DNA of 64,000 bases from Biomphalaria glabrata (lineage: Eukaryota > Mollusca > Gastropoda > Planorbidae), in contig NC_074728.1 of NCBI RefSeq assembly GCF_947242115.1, forward strand, positions 10,978,221 through 11,042,220. The letters are read 5' to 3'. Of the stretch, positions 1 to 10,900 are shown piece after piece; within the stretch, counting starts at the first letter, position 1; the number at the start of each line of letters is the position of its first letter. The translations under genes were made by a program, and so were the position numbers. The notes under the pieces are model-generated. The model did no database searches. It was not told where the DNA came from and saw nothing but the letters and a program-made list of their open reading frames with translations.

Positions 1-257
1 ATGTCAAATGTCCTGAAGGTGAATAAACAATTAAGTTAATGTCAAATGTCCTGAAGGTGAATAAACAATTAAGTCAATGTCAAATGTCCTGAAAGTGAAT
101 AAACAATTAAGTCAATGTCAAATGTCCTGAAGGTGAATAAACAATTAAATCAATGTCAAATGTCCTGATGGTGAATAAACAGTTAAATCAATGTCAAATG
201 TCCTGATGGTGAATAAACAGTTAAATCAATGTCAAATGTCCTGAAGGTGAATAAACT
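1..257. repeat. 38-bp tandem repeat, about 6.7 copies
   Basis: The window opens inside a tandem array with a 38-bp period. Copies start near 1, 39, 77, 115, 153, 191 and 229, and each begins ATGTCAAATGTCCTGA. Copies differ by a few bases. The array probably extends beyond the left edge. No coding role is seen. Confidence 0.95.
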
Positions 258-265
258 GGCATGTA

Positions 266-405
266 CAGGAAAAGTAAAAGTAAACTTCTTATTTTCAGAC
301 CTTGCGATTCATGATGTATCAACTTTTCCTATGACTAACTGTTAACGAGGGTGTCATGTGACCAGCACAAAGACCAATAGCCTATACTTTCCCGAATTAA
401 TGTCA
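266..405 (-). repeat. SINE-1 fragment (tRNA-derived family)
   Basis: Body of the SINE seen complete at 13500-13760, in reverse orientation. It shares the 'gttaacgagggtgtcatgtg' and 'ccagcacaaagacc' blocks. The tRNA-like head is missing. Confidence 0.6.
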
Positions 406-1513
406 TATATCACTAAAGTTACGTAGACAAAACCATGTTCTGTGCTTGTCCCTTCCCAGATGGCAACATTCGATGACAGGTCTAGCCAAGTTAGTTAGCC
501 ATGTTGCCAACATTACTTTAACTACATCTCAAACAGAAGACCACCAGAGTGGTCTCTGTATCCACACATGCAGTTCTCTTGTATACCAGGTGCTGCTTAT
601 CAATCCAGGTTGCAACTTATGCATCCCAATTTAGACTAGATCTCTCTATTGATAGTAAAGGATCAAGGCACTGGACAGCACATTTATTCTAGCCTGATAC
701 TAAAGGACAATTAGAGTAGAGTCTCTTAATTATGTCCTTTCCCTGTCCATTCGCGTATTGGACCGTAAGGGCACTAGACATTATCTCTGTGTATTCCTCT
801 TTGTCTTTTGTCAGAAGTTACTTCCCTTTTTTAATATCAAAGAAAATAATTACCAATAATTACGTGATTTATAATTGTTTAATTCTTGATTCGTGTTTTG
901 TTAGGTACAATAAATAATTGTTTGAAGTTTCAACTTTATGTGGGAGATATAACATGTATAAGTTTTGAAGGGGACAAAACCGAAATACTTAACCATTTCT
1001 GTGAATACTGAAGAATATAATTCTTTTTTTTTTTTTTTTTTTGGATATAAAAATATATTAACGAGTAATTAATTAATTGTTCTTTCATTAATTTTAATGT
1101 ATTGTCTACGCCATTGAATAATTGTGTAAAGTTTCAACCTGATCCGAGAATGGGTTAGGAAGAAATAACCAGACAGACAGTGAATTTATATAAGCTTTGT
1201 AAAAAATGGCGTAGAAACTGCGGTCATTTTATAATTCAACATGAAGAGAGATTATTAATTAAATCTAATTAACCTTGCATTGTCTTCTTTAGAGTGTTAT
1301 TGCTGAGATAAATAGACAAATTTACAATAGACACAAGATGAGTTTGATTTTAAAGTGAAACTTGTTATCCTAAAAACTTTAAAGAAGAAAATAAAATATT
1401 TTTTAAAAAACTTATTGCTTAAAGAACACTAAACTTACCATGGTAAATAACATATAGACCTTATAAAGTTAGTGAAAGGTTGAACTAGCTCTAGCCTTGG
1501 ATTACGCTTTCAG
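406..1513. other. Non-coding flank or intron with dispersed repeat DR-A
   Basis: No exon is supported here. Two pieces of dispersed repeat DR-A lie at about 800-950 and 1100-1207, with the block 'caacctgatccgagaatggg' followed by a CAGACAGACAG run and 'aagctttgtaaaa'. A poly-T run lies near 1023-1042. The rest is AT-rich, probably intron of the EGF-module gene that follows. Confidence 0.5.
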
Positions 1514-4500
1514 AGTGTGACAATAGCTCTTGGTACTACGGATGTGAGCGCAAGTGTCCTGAGGGATGTCTGGGTCAGTGCGATAGAGTTACTGGACGAT
1601 GTCTCGTCTGCAAGCCAGGCTACCCAATGACTAGTGACTACAAATGCAACTTGGGTTTGTTTTGATTAAAGATAGAATGGACCTCATTCACCAATCGTAA
1701 ACAAACAACATTTAGCCACGTGATTCTCTATCTCTTATTATTAATTACGCAATTCATAAAGGCTGTCACGTGATACGTTTTTTTTTTCATTGTTTTATCA
1801 ATATTATCACGTGGCTAAATGTTGTTTGTTTACGATTGGTGAATGAGGTCCATTGTAACTGAAAGACTTGGCTGTAGAAACTGCCCTAGGACGAAATCAC
1901 GAGTGATATTTTCTTTCGGTTAAATGAGAAATGTTTTACAATTGAATTTTATAACTTAAATGTAAAAGCCAAACAGAGTGTCGCAAACCGCCAAAGTGTA
2001 GGGGTTGTCCTGGGTGGTTGTGAAGGTCGTTGTCTCGAGGATTGGATTGCTGGGAGCAGCTCCAATCCTTAGTTTAGTCTTTTGACGACAGGAGCACAGG
2101 AACATCTATCAGAGGAGCATTAGTACACTCTCCGAAGAGACTCAACACATTTAGATAGGTATTAAACGAGTTATTAAATTATTTAAACTATGTACATAAT
2201 AATCTATGTGGATCATCAGATCAATTAGAAACAAATAAAGTTAGTTACATAGTCCACCGCATACTAACAATCTCTAATAGGAAAACATTTTTCCTCCCCT
2301 AGCAAAATCATATCATGCAGTCTAGTTCAAACCTCAGCAACTCTCCACTAACTCTTTCAGAGCCCTATCTCCAACTCTCTCTCGATCTCCCGTCAACAGC
2401 TTTAACTCTTTCTCTCCTAATTGACGATGCCAACGTTGATTTGACTCCCATTAAAGTAAATTGATTTTTGGATTTACAAACTTTAATTTGTGTTGTATAA
2501 AAGAGCATGCATTCTCCTACAATTCATAACCAACTATCACATTTTCTGATTACAAATAAAAATAGTTATTTAAGTTTAATCATAACAGGATAATGAGATA
2601 CAAATGAGCAAAACGAATAATATTATCCTAACGAGAAGAATAATTACGGAGAGAAAGAGTTAAATATAGCATTTTACATTTTTTGGTGCAACTAATTAAG
2701 ATGCAGATAGCTCACCTTTTAGACATTGCAATATATGGATCAGATAAGGTAAAGCTCATGTTTCTATGGCTGAAGGTAAACCATCGTGTCATGTGACAAG
2801 CACAACGACCAATCGCCTCTACTTTCTCCGTGTGATGTCAAGCACCCATTAGCATTCGATGGACTTTGTACGTACAAAATAAAATCCCAATATAAAGATA
2901 GTGGTGGACTAGGGGTCCAAATTTCCTTGGTACGCTCTCAAGGCTGATCCGTCATGATCGTCAATAAGAAAAATAATTGAATACACACTCATGCGCACAG
3001 ATATGATTTTTTCAAAATATGTTTTCTAGACGTTTGCTTTGTACTGTATGTCCCATTTTTTAAAACATCGATTACTTTTTGCTTGTATTTCTGTCTCGGT
3101 CACCAGACTTCTTACCACTGGTAGACAACGTGACCGCCAATCCAGAAGGTAACAAAAATACCAGCTCTGAAGGTAAGCGTTGTCTGTCTCTACTCAACTG
3201 TCTGTCTTTATATCTTCATTATATCTTTCTCACTCTTTTTTTTGTCGCTCTTTCTTTCTCTCTCTTTTTCTCTTTCTCTGCCTGTATCTGTCTCTTTTCA
3301 CCTTGTCTGTCGGTCTCTCCCTTTCTCTGCCTCTCTCCCTTTCTCTTTATCTCTATCCCTTTCTATATCTCTTTCTGTTATTATTTGTGTCTCTTTCACT
3401 CTTTAACTCGCACTCTCTATTTCTCTCTCTTTCTTTTTTCTCTTTGTTTTTCTCTCCCTCTCTCTCTTTTCCTCTCTGTGTTGTTTTTTTTCTCTTCTCT
3501 TATATTTGCTCTGTAATTTTTCTGGTTTTTTTTTTCTTTGTTTCTCTATTTATTCGTATTCTCTGTTACTCTCTCTCTCTCTCTCTCTCTCTATTTCGTC
3601 CTCTTACCTAACCTCTTGTTTCTCTCTTTCTCTTTCTCAAGCTGACATTTTAATTCTCTCTCTTCACTTCTTCTCTCTCTCTCTGTCTCTGTCTCTCTGT
3701 CTCTCTATCTCTCTCTCTCTGTGTCTCTCTGATTCCTTCTATGTCTCACTTCCTCCATATCTCTTGTGATGTTTCTGTTCTCTAGCAAGCAATTACGGAC
3801 ATGCTCAGGGGGAAGAAAGCTCCATCCCTGACCTGGGCTGGAAGATCTACGCCACGATTATCTACATAGGCGTCATTATCATCATTGGTATCATCTACGA
3901 GATTTACAAGCGATACCGGAAGCAGTAAGTCTGAACTCTGACATCTTAGTTTTTAAGACTAGTTTTGTTTTTAAAATATTTACATTCAAAGCCGGTTACA
4001 GACACGACTGGTTAATCGAAGAAGCTGTTTATTCGCAACGAATCATAAAATACTAAAACCAATTCTATTAAAGGAATCAGACGACTTTTTGGACCAAAAC
4101 GATCGCGTCCCGATAAACCGTATTTACGTTTATTTTCGTTCAACAGCTGTACATGAAATGTAGAATGATATTGTCTTGAGTTAGAGAGCCGTCGAAAAGT
4201 GTTTTTTTCTGTACTATTGAGTTCGTCCATGAGTCCTTCCATGTTATTTCTCCCACACCCATTCTTGGAACATGTTAAAATTTCGACTAGTTATTCTTTG
4301 GCCTAGTCAGTACATGATTCAATATAAAAAGTAAAAATTAGTCTCTTAATTTCTGGAAATTAATCATTTGTCTACCACTAAGGGAAATTAATTATTGGTT
4401 ATTAATTATATAGTTTTATATCTATCAAGGGAAATAAATAATACACTATAGAGAAAAATAGTTGTAAGTGTGAGAACTTACACATTTAAAATTAAAAAAA

Positions 4501-6582
4501 AAAGAATTTTTAAAAATATTTTGCATTTAGTATTTTCACTTCCAACTTGCGGCATAAGAAAATAAAATCTCATTTCCTAATATTTAATTATGTATCGCCC
4601 ATAGACTTAAGAACAAAAACCCTACCGGGATCTTCTACCGATATATTGATTTCCCTGCATGCATTATATCTTTGTATACTCTGCATGCATATAAAGGTCT
4701 GAAAACAAAAGAGAAGATAATCACATCTTACGCGTATCCAATGCGTTTATCAATGGACCTCATTCACGAATCGTAAACAAACAACATTTTGTCACGTGAT
4801 AATATTAAAAAAAAACGGAAAAAAAACTGTCACGTGATAGCCATTGTGTATTAAAAATTAGATCGTAATTTGTAGAGAAAAGATCGAGAATCACGTGGCT
4901 AAATGTTGTTTGTTTACGATTGGTGAATAAGGTCCATTTATACATATTAATCAGAGGCTTAATCGGTTTTCTTGGTTGATTCAGCCCATCTGTTCCATGT
5001 TCTAATATCACTTTAAAAAAGTGAGCATTTTTACAAATTTAGCTTTGCATAGGAAATATGCAATGTGCCTTTATCGTTTTGTATTTTCTGACTGTTAGGT
5101 TTTTTTTTTTGTTTTCTTCTTGTTGTTGTTTTTTGTATTTATAAGTTATTCCCTACTATGGCCCTTCGACTACCTACTATCACCTTACGACTAATACTAC
5201 AAATCAGCTGTAAAACCCGCATCGAACAAAATGATTTTAAGCATTTTAATGTTGTTGCGAATTAAAGGACGCTAATCTAGACTAAACGAACATTGACGTA
5301 GCAACTTGTGGTTAGTGGAGACCAATAGATCATTGCTACGTCAATGTCTGTGATCAGGCCTCCTATGACGATAGGGCGCGCACTAATCAACTGTCTCTAA
5401 ATCTATCTATTTCAGTCTACGGTGCTGCAGGTGAGTTATAGTGTTGTGTTTATGTTGACACAGGAATTCAATGACAAACAGAATATGGATGTTGATTTAT
5501 CTTCAAAACATAAATTGGGAATTTGTTTTTATTACTGTATTTCAATGACCATAAACCTAGAGCTTGAACTAAGGATGAATGAGTGTATGCTTTTCTAATT
5601 TTGTCCCTAACCCTTTATTTTACTTTCCCATTACAGTATATTATTTTAAAGCTATTTCTCCGTCATGTTCTAGTGTTAAAATGAAAATGTCAACAAGAAA
5701 AATACATGTTTTTAAAAATACCTCCTTATACATCTTATAGAGAGAATTTACTCTTATTAAACATTAGAGTTGTAAAAAATGGAGGAAAAAAATTACCTCG
5801 CCCACCCCCAGAAAAAAAACAACTGGTTGAGCGAATGTATAGATCTACCAGATTTTATAATAATCTATTGGCCAAGGGAAACTAGGTAGCCGCCTAGGGC
5901 CTCCGATTGATGGTGGATTCCTACAGAACAATAGTTTCAGAGAAGATGTAACTTGTGTCCAATCTTATTGTTGCAGTTCACGACGTTTGAAATAAATTGT
6001 GTTTTTTTTATTTTTTCGCTTTTTTTTTTTTTATTTATTTTCTATTCCATTTCGGGGGCCACCTAATTCACTTTTCCTAGAGCCTCCAATTATCTAAGGC
6101 CGGCCCTGTGCCTATCGATCTACTGCTTATCATCAATTTATTTATTGATTAAACTCACGAATACGACCTACTTGCGGAAATACCCAAAGAGGTAGTTTCT
6201 TCAAGATTAAACAAAATTGTGTAATCCTCTAGCCAAATTTAATTTATTTTTTTATACTTTGTAAAATTTTAACGGTCTCTAGAGTTTTCCCAATGTAGCC
6301 AACTAACTAGTATGTTTGTAAATATAACATTCTTAGTTATCGAGAGAATAACAATCGCTCTATATGATGTATAATAGAGGTAGTGTTTTTTTTTTTTTTT
6401 TTTTTGCATTTCTTGTTTGGCAATGTTTTGTATTATTAAAACAAATGTTCTTGAAATTAGTTTTGAATTAATTACTTTTTTTAATGTATTTATTTTTTGT
6501 TCTAACTCAAATTTCTGTATTGCTGAAACCCACACATTGTTTTCCTCTATCATCCAGGTGTAAAAAAGGTAGAAATCGATGA
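1514..6582 (+). CDS. EGF-like single-pass membrane protein, 3' part (5' end outside window)
   Basis: This is a partial multi-exon gene. Exon 1514-1654 follows 'tttcag' and encodes an EGF-like module starting ECDNSSWYYGCERKC, with about eight cysteines and a GRCLVCKPGY tail like multiple-EGF (MEGF or scavenger-receptor) proteins. Exon 3107-3172 encodes a hydrophilic stalk (DFLPLVDNVTANPEG). Exon 3786-3924 encodes a transmembrane helix, TIIYIGVIIIIGIIYEIY, followed by the basic stop-transfer KRYRK. All junctions agree in phase (1, 1, 2). A 15-nt micro-exon (5416-5430, between TTTCAG and GTGAGT) and exon 6558-6604 then give a short basic Cys-rich tail ending CKKGRNR and a stop at 6580-6582. Skipping the micro-exon also keeps the frame. 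The family call is by pattern only. The likely role is a cell-surface receptor or adhesion protein. The last two exons are less certain than the first three. Confidence 0.65.
1676..1854. mobile_element. MITE-1 copy a (179 bp, long terminal inverted repeats)
   Basis: Both ends carry the same sequence of about 48 bp in inverted orientation, starting AATGGACCTCATTCACCAAT and including AACATTTAGCCACGTGAT. The centre is short and AT-rich. It lies in the intron after the EGF-like exon. A second copy is at 4752-4938. Inverted ends and no coding capacity fit a non-autonomous DNA transposon. The target duplication is unclear. Confidence 0.85.
1984..2065 (+). pseudogene. Possible decayed EGF-like exon
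   Basis: After an 'aacag' acceptor-like site the sequence reads ECRKPPKCRGCPGWL and then a stop. One frame over it continues CEGRCLEDW. The cysteine spacing and phase resemble the EGF-like exon at 1514-1654. It may be a dead duplicate of such an exon in the same intron. The stretch is short and could be chance. Confidence 0.25.
2765..2850 (-). repeat. SINE-1 fragment
   Basis: Shares the 'gtgtcatgtgacaagcacaa' and 'cgaccaatcgcctctacttt' blocks of the SINE-1 body, reverse orientation. The head and both ends are missing. Confidence 0.55.
3180..3770. repeat. CT-rich polypyrimidine tract (590 bp)
   Basis: Nearly pure C/T on the + strand, dominated by TCTC and TTTC, with several pure (TC)n runs (for example 3571-3592). 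It fills the intron between the stalk exon (ends 3172) and the membrane exon (starts 3786). The long reading frames here encode only Ser/Leu/Phe and are not genes. Confidence 0.9.
4249..4460 (-). repeat. Dispersed repeat DR-A, reverse copy
   Basis: Carries the reverse complement of the DR-A blocks ('gttatttctcccacaccc', then 'attaattattggttattaat'). Other copies are near 36519, 41544, 46985, 52466, 57287, 59545 and 63127. Confidence 0.55.
4752..4938. mobile_element. MITE-1 copy b (187 bp)
   Basis: Second copy of the element at 1676-1854, with the same inverted ends (AATGGACCTCATTCAC and its complement) and the CACGTGAT motif at both inner edges. It lies in another intron of the same EGF-module gene. 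Confidence 0.85.
4950..5100 (-). mobile_element. LINE-A 3'-end fragment
   Basis: Aligns by eye with the 3' part of the LINE at 42246-43445. Shared text includes 'catgttctaata', 'atttttacaaattt' and 'aatgtgcctttatc'. It is diverged and lacks the reverse transcriptase domain. Confidence 0.6.
5870..6108 (-). mobile_element. hAT-like MITE (CAGGGCCGGCC end)
   Basis: The reverse complement starts CAGGGCCGGCCTTAG, a terminus typical of non-autonomous hAT elements. 'ggaggccctagg'-type blocks occur near both edges. The same terminus occurs at 48388-48462 and 14436-14916. The left boundary is approximate. Confidence 0.5.
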
Positions 6583-6982
6583 ACGACAACTCCAGACGTC
6601 AATGGTAAGAGAGTTGTCTGCCTATGTTGTTGTTTTTTCCAATGACCCAACATCCAGGCGATACGTCACACTCTCGTTTGTTGCAATGGTAACCAAAATT
6701 TAAATTGTTACAATACATTTCTAGAAGTGTGCAACAGTATTTTAATTACATGACTGATCCAAACTAATTGATACAAGATCATCAATGTCTGTTATCAATT
6801 GTTCGAGCTTCTTACCTTCTTATCTTATAGATTACAGACGTTACTTTAAAAGATAATATAATTACGTGGATAGAATGGTCGAGGATAAAAATTTATGTAG
6901 ATCAAATTGTTAAAATTAATTTGTGAGAAAAACTATTTTCAAAAAGTAAAAAAAAAAAAAAAAAACTAATTAAAAAAAAGTA

Positions 6983-7058
6983 TTGAGCGCTGAAGGACTT
7001 GAAGTCTTGATCCTATGATTTAAAGTGTGATGCTCTATCGACTGATCTAACCGAGTGC
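6983..7058 (-). pseudogene. tRNA-Lys-like pseudogene
   Basis: The minus strand reads GCACTCGGTTAGATCAGTCG, then ATAGAGCAT, an anticodon-arm-like region and a degenerate TΨC arm (GACTTCAAGTCC). This follows the tRNA-Lys layout over about 75 nt. The B box departs from GGTTCGANTCC and the acceptor stem pairs poorly, so it is probably a dead tRNA copy or SINE head. Confidence 0.5.
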
Positions 7059-7392
7059 AGTTCACATCAGTTAACATTACGCACGAAAAGTGAAGTGCTA
7101 TAAAACGAAAGTATATTTTACTTATATATTTGGTCGAAATGTAGCAATTACCTTTATAAAATCGTATTTGGTAAATTTAACCGCTGCGGGTTCAATTATA
7201 AAATTATCTTAGTTATTGTAGAGTAACGGTGAGAGATAACTGGGTGAAATATTCGTATTTTGTCCATTCACGGCAAGGTGGAGAATTGTCTAATAGTAGA
7301 AAACATGAGACATTTCAGTAAAAAATTATTAATAACAATGATAACAAATAATTCCCATGGTGTTATAGATCTTATATCTTGTGTTATTTCAG

Positions 7393-7620
7393 AAACTGTT
7401 GCCCTACGAGAGAATTAAACTACATCAGATGGAGTTATTACATGCATGAAGTATTGTTTATGTATACAAATGTTTTTTAATGCAAAATAATTGACTTTTC
7501 AATAAAAATATATTCTTAATGATCATAAAATTAATCTATATGACATTGTCTAAACATTTCGTAATTAAATGCTCATTATTTTACAGTAATTTATGCGTTT
7601 TAATAAAAATAAATTGAAGT
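7393..7620 (+). other. Probable 3' UTR exon and poly(A) signals of the EGF-module gene
   Basis: An acceptor 'ttatttcag' precedes 7393. AATAAA hexamers follow at 7501-7506 and 7602-7607. The first 19 codons (KLLPYERIKLHQ and so on, stop 7447-7449) are open, but the phase from the upstream exons favours a stop at 6580-6582, so this is more likely untranslated. Confidence 0.45.
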
Positions 7621-7887
7621 ATTTTTTATTATTGTGACTTATATATTATGTGTCTTTAAAAATTTTGAACTGCCGTTGGGCAAGTTTGAATCAATAACAG
7701 CAATCTTCCAGCCACCTGTAACCTCTGGAAGTTTGATTGTTATTGGTACAATTACAGACCAAGTTAATACGATCTTCTCATCTATCACATTTATTCAGAA
7801 TGTTGAAGTCGTTTTATTGTAATAATAATAATAATTTAGTGTATATAATGCTGTAACCAGACATAACGTATGCACCAGGAATCAAAC

Positions 7888-7893
7888 TTTATT
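7888..7893 (-). terminator. Poly(A) signal AATAAA of the giant secreted-protein gene
   Basis: TTTATT on the + strand reads AATAAA on the minus strand, about 35 bases past the TAG stop at 7928-7930. The neighbouring + strand gene ends about 0.3 kb away, so the two genes converge tail to tail. Confidence 0.7.
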
Positions 7894-7927
7894 CTCTGAG
7901 CGAGAGAAATGTCCCCAGCAAACTTTT

Positions 7928-10900
7928 CTATCTATCCGGTGGTTCTTCCTCTTTTGCAGGCTCTGACGACTTCTTGCCTCTGACTTTCTCCATCAGAGTC
8001 AAAAATTTCCGAAGGCGTTCTTCTGACATTGTCGAGTCTGTTGTAGTTTCCACTGATGTTTGGAGTTCTGGGTTGACCATCGAGATCTGAAAACTGCCAG
8101 ACTGGAGCGTGTTTACCTCTGTTTTGTCCGCATGACCAATGTTTGAAGTTACAGGCACGGACGACTTGTCAATGGAGGAAGAAACTGCTGTCTGGAGGCT
8201 TGGGTCTAAACAGCTGCACTGGCACAAAGCAGAGGAACAAAGTCCCGTTGATGCATCACAGCGTTGCTGACAGAAAGACACCAGTCTAGGAGACGGCCGT
8301 GTGGGTTGGCACGACATTCGCTGTCCTTGGAGACACATGGATGTCGCCAATGGCCCCGCTTCTGATAATATATTTTGATGAGACAAGTCAACGTGTGTTA
8401 GGACAGATTGCTGAGATGTATCTGTCTTTCCTTGTGGAGTAGTGTCTATAAGATGTCCATTAGGTTGAGATGAAATAGTTCCTAGATTTGTGGACAGTTG
8501 CGATGGGCTTCGCGGGCCAGATAGCTGAGGTGGAAGATTTACCTGCTGCACAGCTGGTTGGGATTCAGAATGTGTATGTTGCGTAGCTGGTTGAGATAGA
8601 AGATCTGTAACTTTTGGGAGAGAGACATGGTTGTGGGCATTCAACATTTTCGACATTAACATTTGATTTAAAGCAGCTCCAACATAGTCTACCATCTGCG
8701 GATTTTCTTTAATGTTGGCTGGAGGTGAATGAGAAGAGATTTCCATAGCATGTCCTTGTGTTGATTTATTTTGTCCTACATCCATCTGCGGTGATCTCGG
8801 TTTTACATTGTCTAAATGTTGTGTCTTAAATAGCATTGATTCTAAGGACATACTTGGAACATTAGACTGCCCTGCATCTGTCTGTGATAGTATCTTTGAG
8901 TTTAGTTCTGTATTTAATTTGTTGACAGAAGAAATGTCGTGAAGAGGGTTTGTCAAAGATGATGCGACATTGGTGTTTTGTGGGTCTGTTAGGTTTTCTT
9001 TACCACTTGTCAAAGCATCATTGGCGCTGTCATGATGCGATACAAATGAGAAAGATTTATTTTGGCCGCTGGACCTCAGCGTGGACATAAGATACATCAT
9101 GAACTCAGCAACCTCGGCCGAGGACGCAGAGGTAGGGAAAACAGATGGCAGAGTTATTGAAGAATTAATTGAAGGCAAAGTCGTAACGTCAAGGTGGGGC
9201 AGCCCTTTGAAGTGCATGTTCATCGTCAAATACCTGTTGGTGAACACGGACGTAGTGGTGAAAGGAGGAGTCGCGGCTCGAAAAGGCGGGGTGGTAATTT
9301 GTGACAGTCTTTGCGCGTAAGTTTGTTGGCTTAAAGTCTTTGGTGCTGATGTTTGCGCCGGGAGCTGAGACGGAAGTGGAGGTGGGATATTAGATTCAGG
9401 AATGGGCGGCTGAGTGACTTGCTCTTCCACTATTGTATTGGAGACTTTGCGATGATGGCTGATAGCTTTGTCAGTAGGAAAAGACGGGAGTTGAACAGTT
9501 GGTGATGTTACATTAACGCTGGGCGGCTGAAAAGATGAGGCCGGCGTTGTCTGAAGATGTGAAGAGCCTGCACTGTTGTTGGAGTTAAATTGCTGCATCA
9601 GATGAGACACCAATGGTCGTAGAACGTTTAGTGGTACGTCTGGAAATTTACTCGACATGGCTAGCATAAAATTATCAATATCAGCATGAGATGACGTAGT
9701 CACTCCCTGCGTGGGCTGGAGTTGAGGAGGAGTTGGCGGCACGTTGGTGGTTTTCAGAATACCTATGTTGTCAGACATATTTCTGGAGACGAAATGGTTA
9801 TTTGTGGATGTTGAGGTCGCTGTCTTATGAGTAGGGTTTGTTGGTAAAGCAACTTGGCTGACTGATGCTAGTTTTGTTAGAACTGGATTTAACATAGTAT
9901 TGATTAATGGTAGGTTCATATGATGGTTTTCATTAGAGTGGTTTTCGTGAGCATGGCTTTTCATCACGACTCCTTCCTGTAAGCTTTGAAACATTGAGAC
10001 ATTCACAGCGCTGGCCAAGAGATCCATGCTTCTTCCTTGCAGTTTCGACAAGGCGTTCGCGGCTTCGATAAGCTTGTTAAGATACGCCATATGATCACTC
10101 ACCGAAGAGCCATGTTGGCTACTAGAAGTAGAAGCGTTGAGGACTGAATGTGTTGCTTCTGGGAAATTTGCAGTTTTATTGGCGAGTAAAGCTTCTTTCT
10201 TTTTATATTTGTCCATGATGTAACGCATTGTCTCAAGCGGAGCAGCTGGGAATGAGTCTTTAGGGAGGAGCCATGTAAATCTCAGCACAGGCAACGACTT
10301 TCCTGAAGCTGCTGCTCGTCTCACTAAGACGTGCTTGTGTTTGTCACACTTGTCTGCGCACAGTCTGTTCGGGGTCAAAGTAATCTTCTCACTTTGTACG
10401 ACCACACTCGACTGTTGAGATATATTCCTAACCACACTCGACTGTTGAGATATATTCCTAACCACACTCGACTGTTGAGATATATTCCTAACCACACTCG
10501 ACTGTTGAGATATATTCCTAACCACATTCCGTTTGCATTTGGTTTTTTTCTCTCCCGTCGTAACTTTCCGACACTGTAGGTGTGACCTGCGTATATGATG
10601 AGCTCTCATGTTAATTAGACATTTACTTCGCTGGCTGACATCTTTAAAGTGATCGCATATAGTCTGAGCGTTTAAATGAACTACTTGTGGCTCGGCATTG
10701 GCAACTTTCTTGTCTTTGTCTGGTTTTTGATTCTCTGTTATTTGGAAGTTTCTGTTGGACTGTAAGTTGGCTTTTAAAAGGTTTAGATGCGAATTCTGTC
10801 TAAAGATAGGCTCATTTTTGTTTGTGGAATTTTTTTGAGTTTGATTAAATTTTTGTAACGCAGGCTTAGTTCTTGTGAAAATAAGATTTTTTGGTATTGT

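Noticed and set aside
1-257. CRISPR-like regular repeat
   Set aside because: The units are directly adjacent with no unique spacers. The same applies to the arrays at 15.3, 21.2, 50.7 and 60.3 kb.
3079-3769. Overlapping Ser/Leu/Phe-rich frames
   Set aside because: They follow a CT-rich intron tract and not a conserved protein.
6558-7449. C-terminal tail VKKVEIDERQLQTSM joined to KLLPYERIKLHQ
   Set aside because: It needs phase-1 entry, while both possible upstream exons exit in phase 2. The phase-compatible reading stops at 6580-6582.
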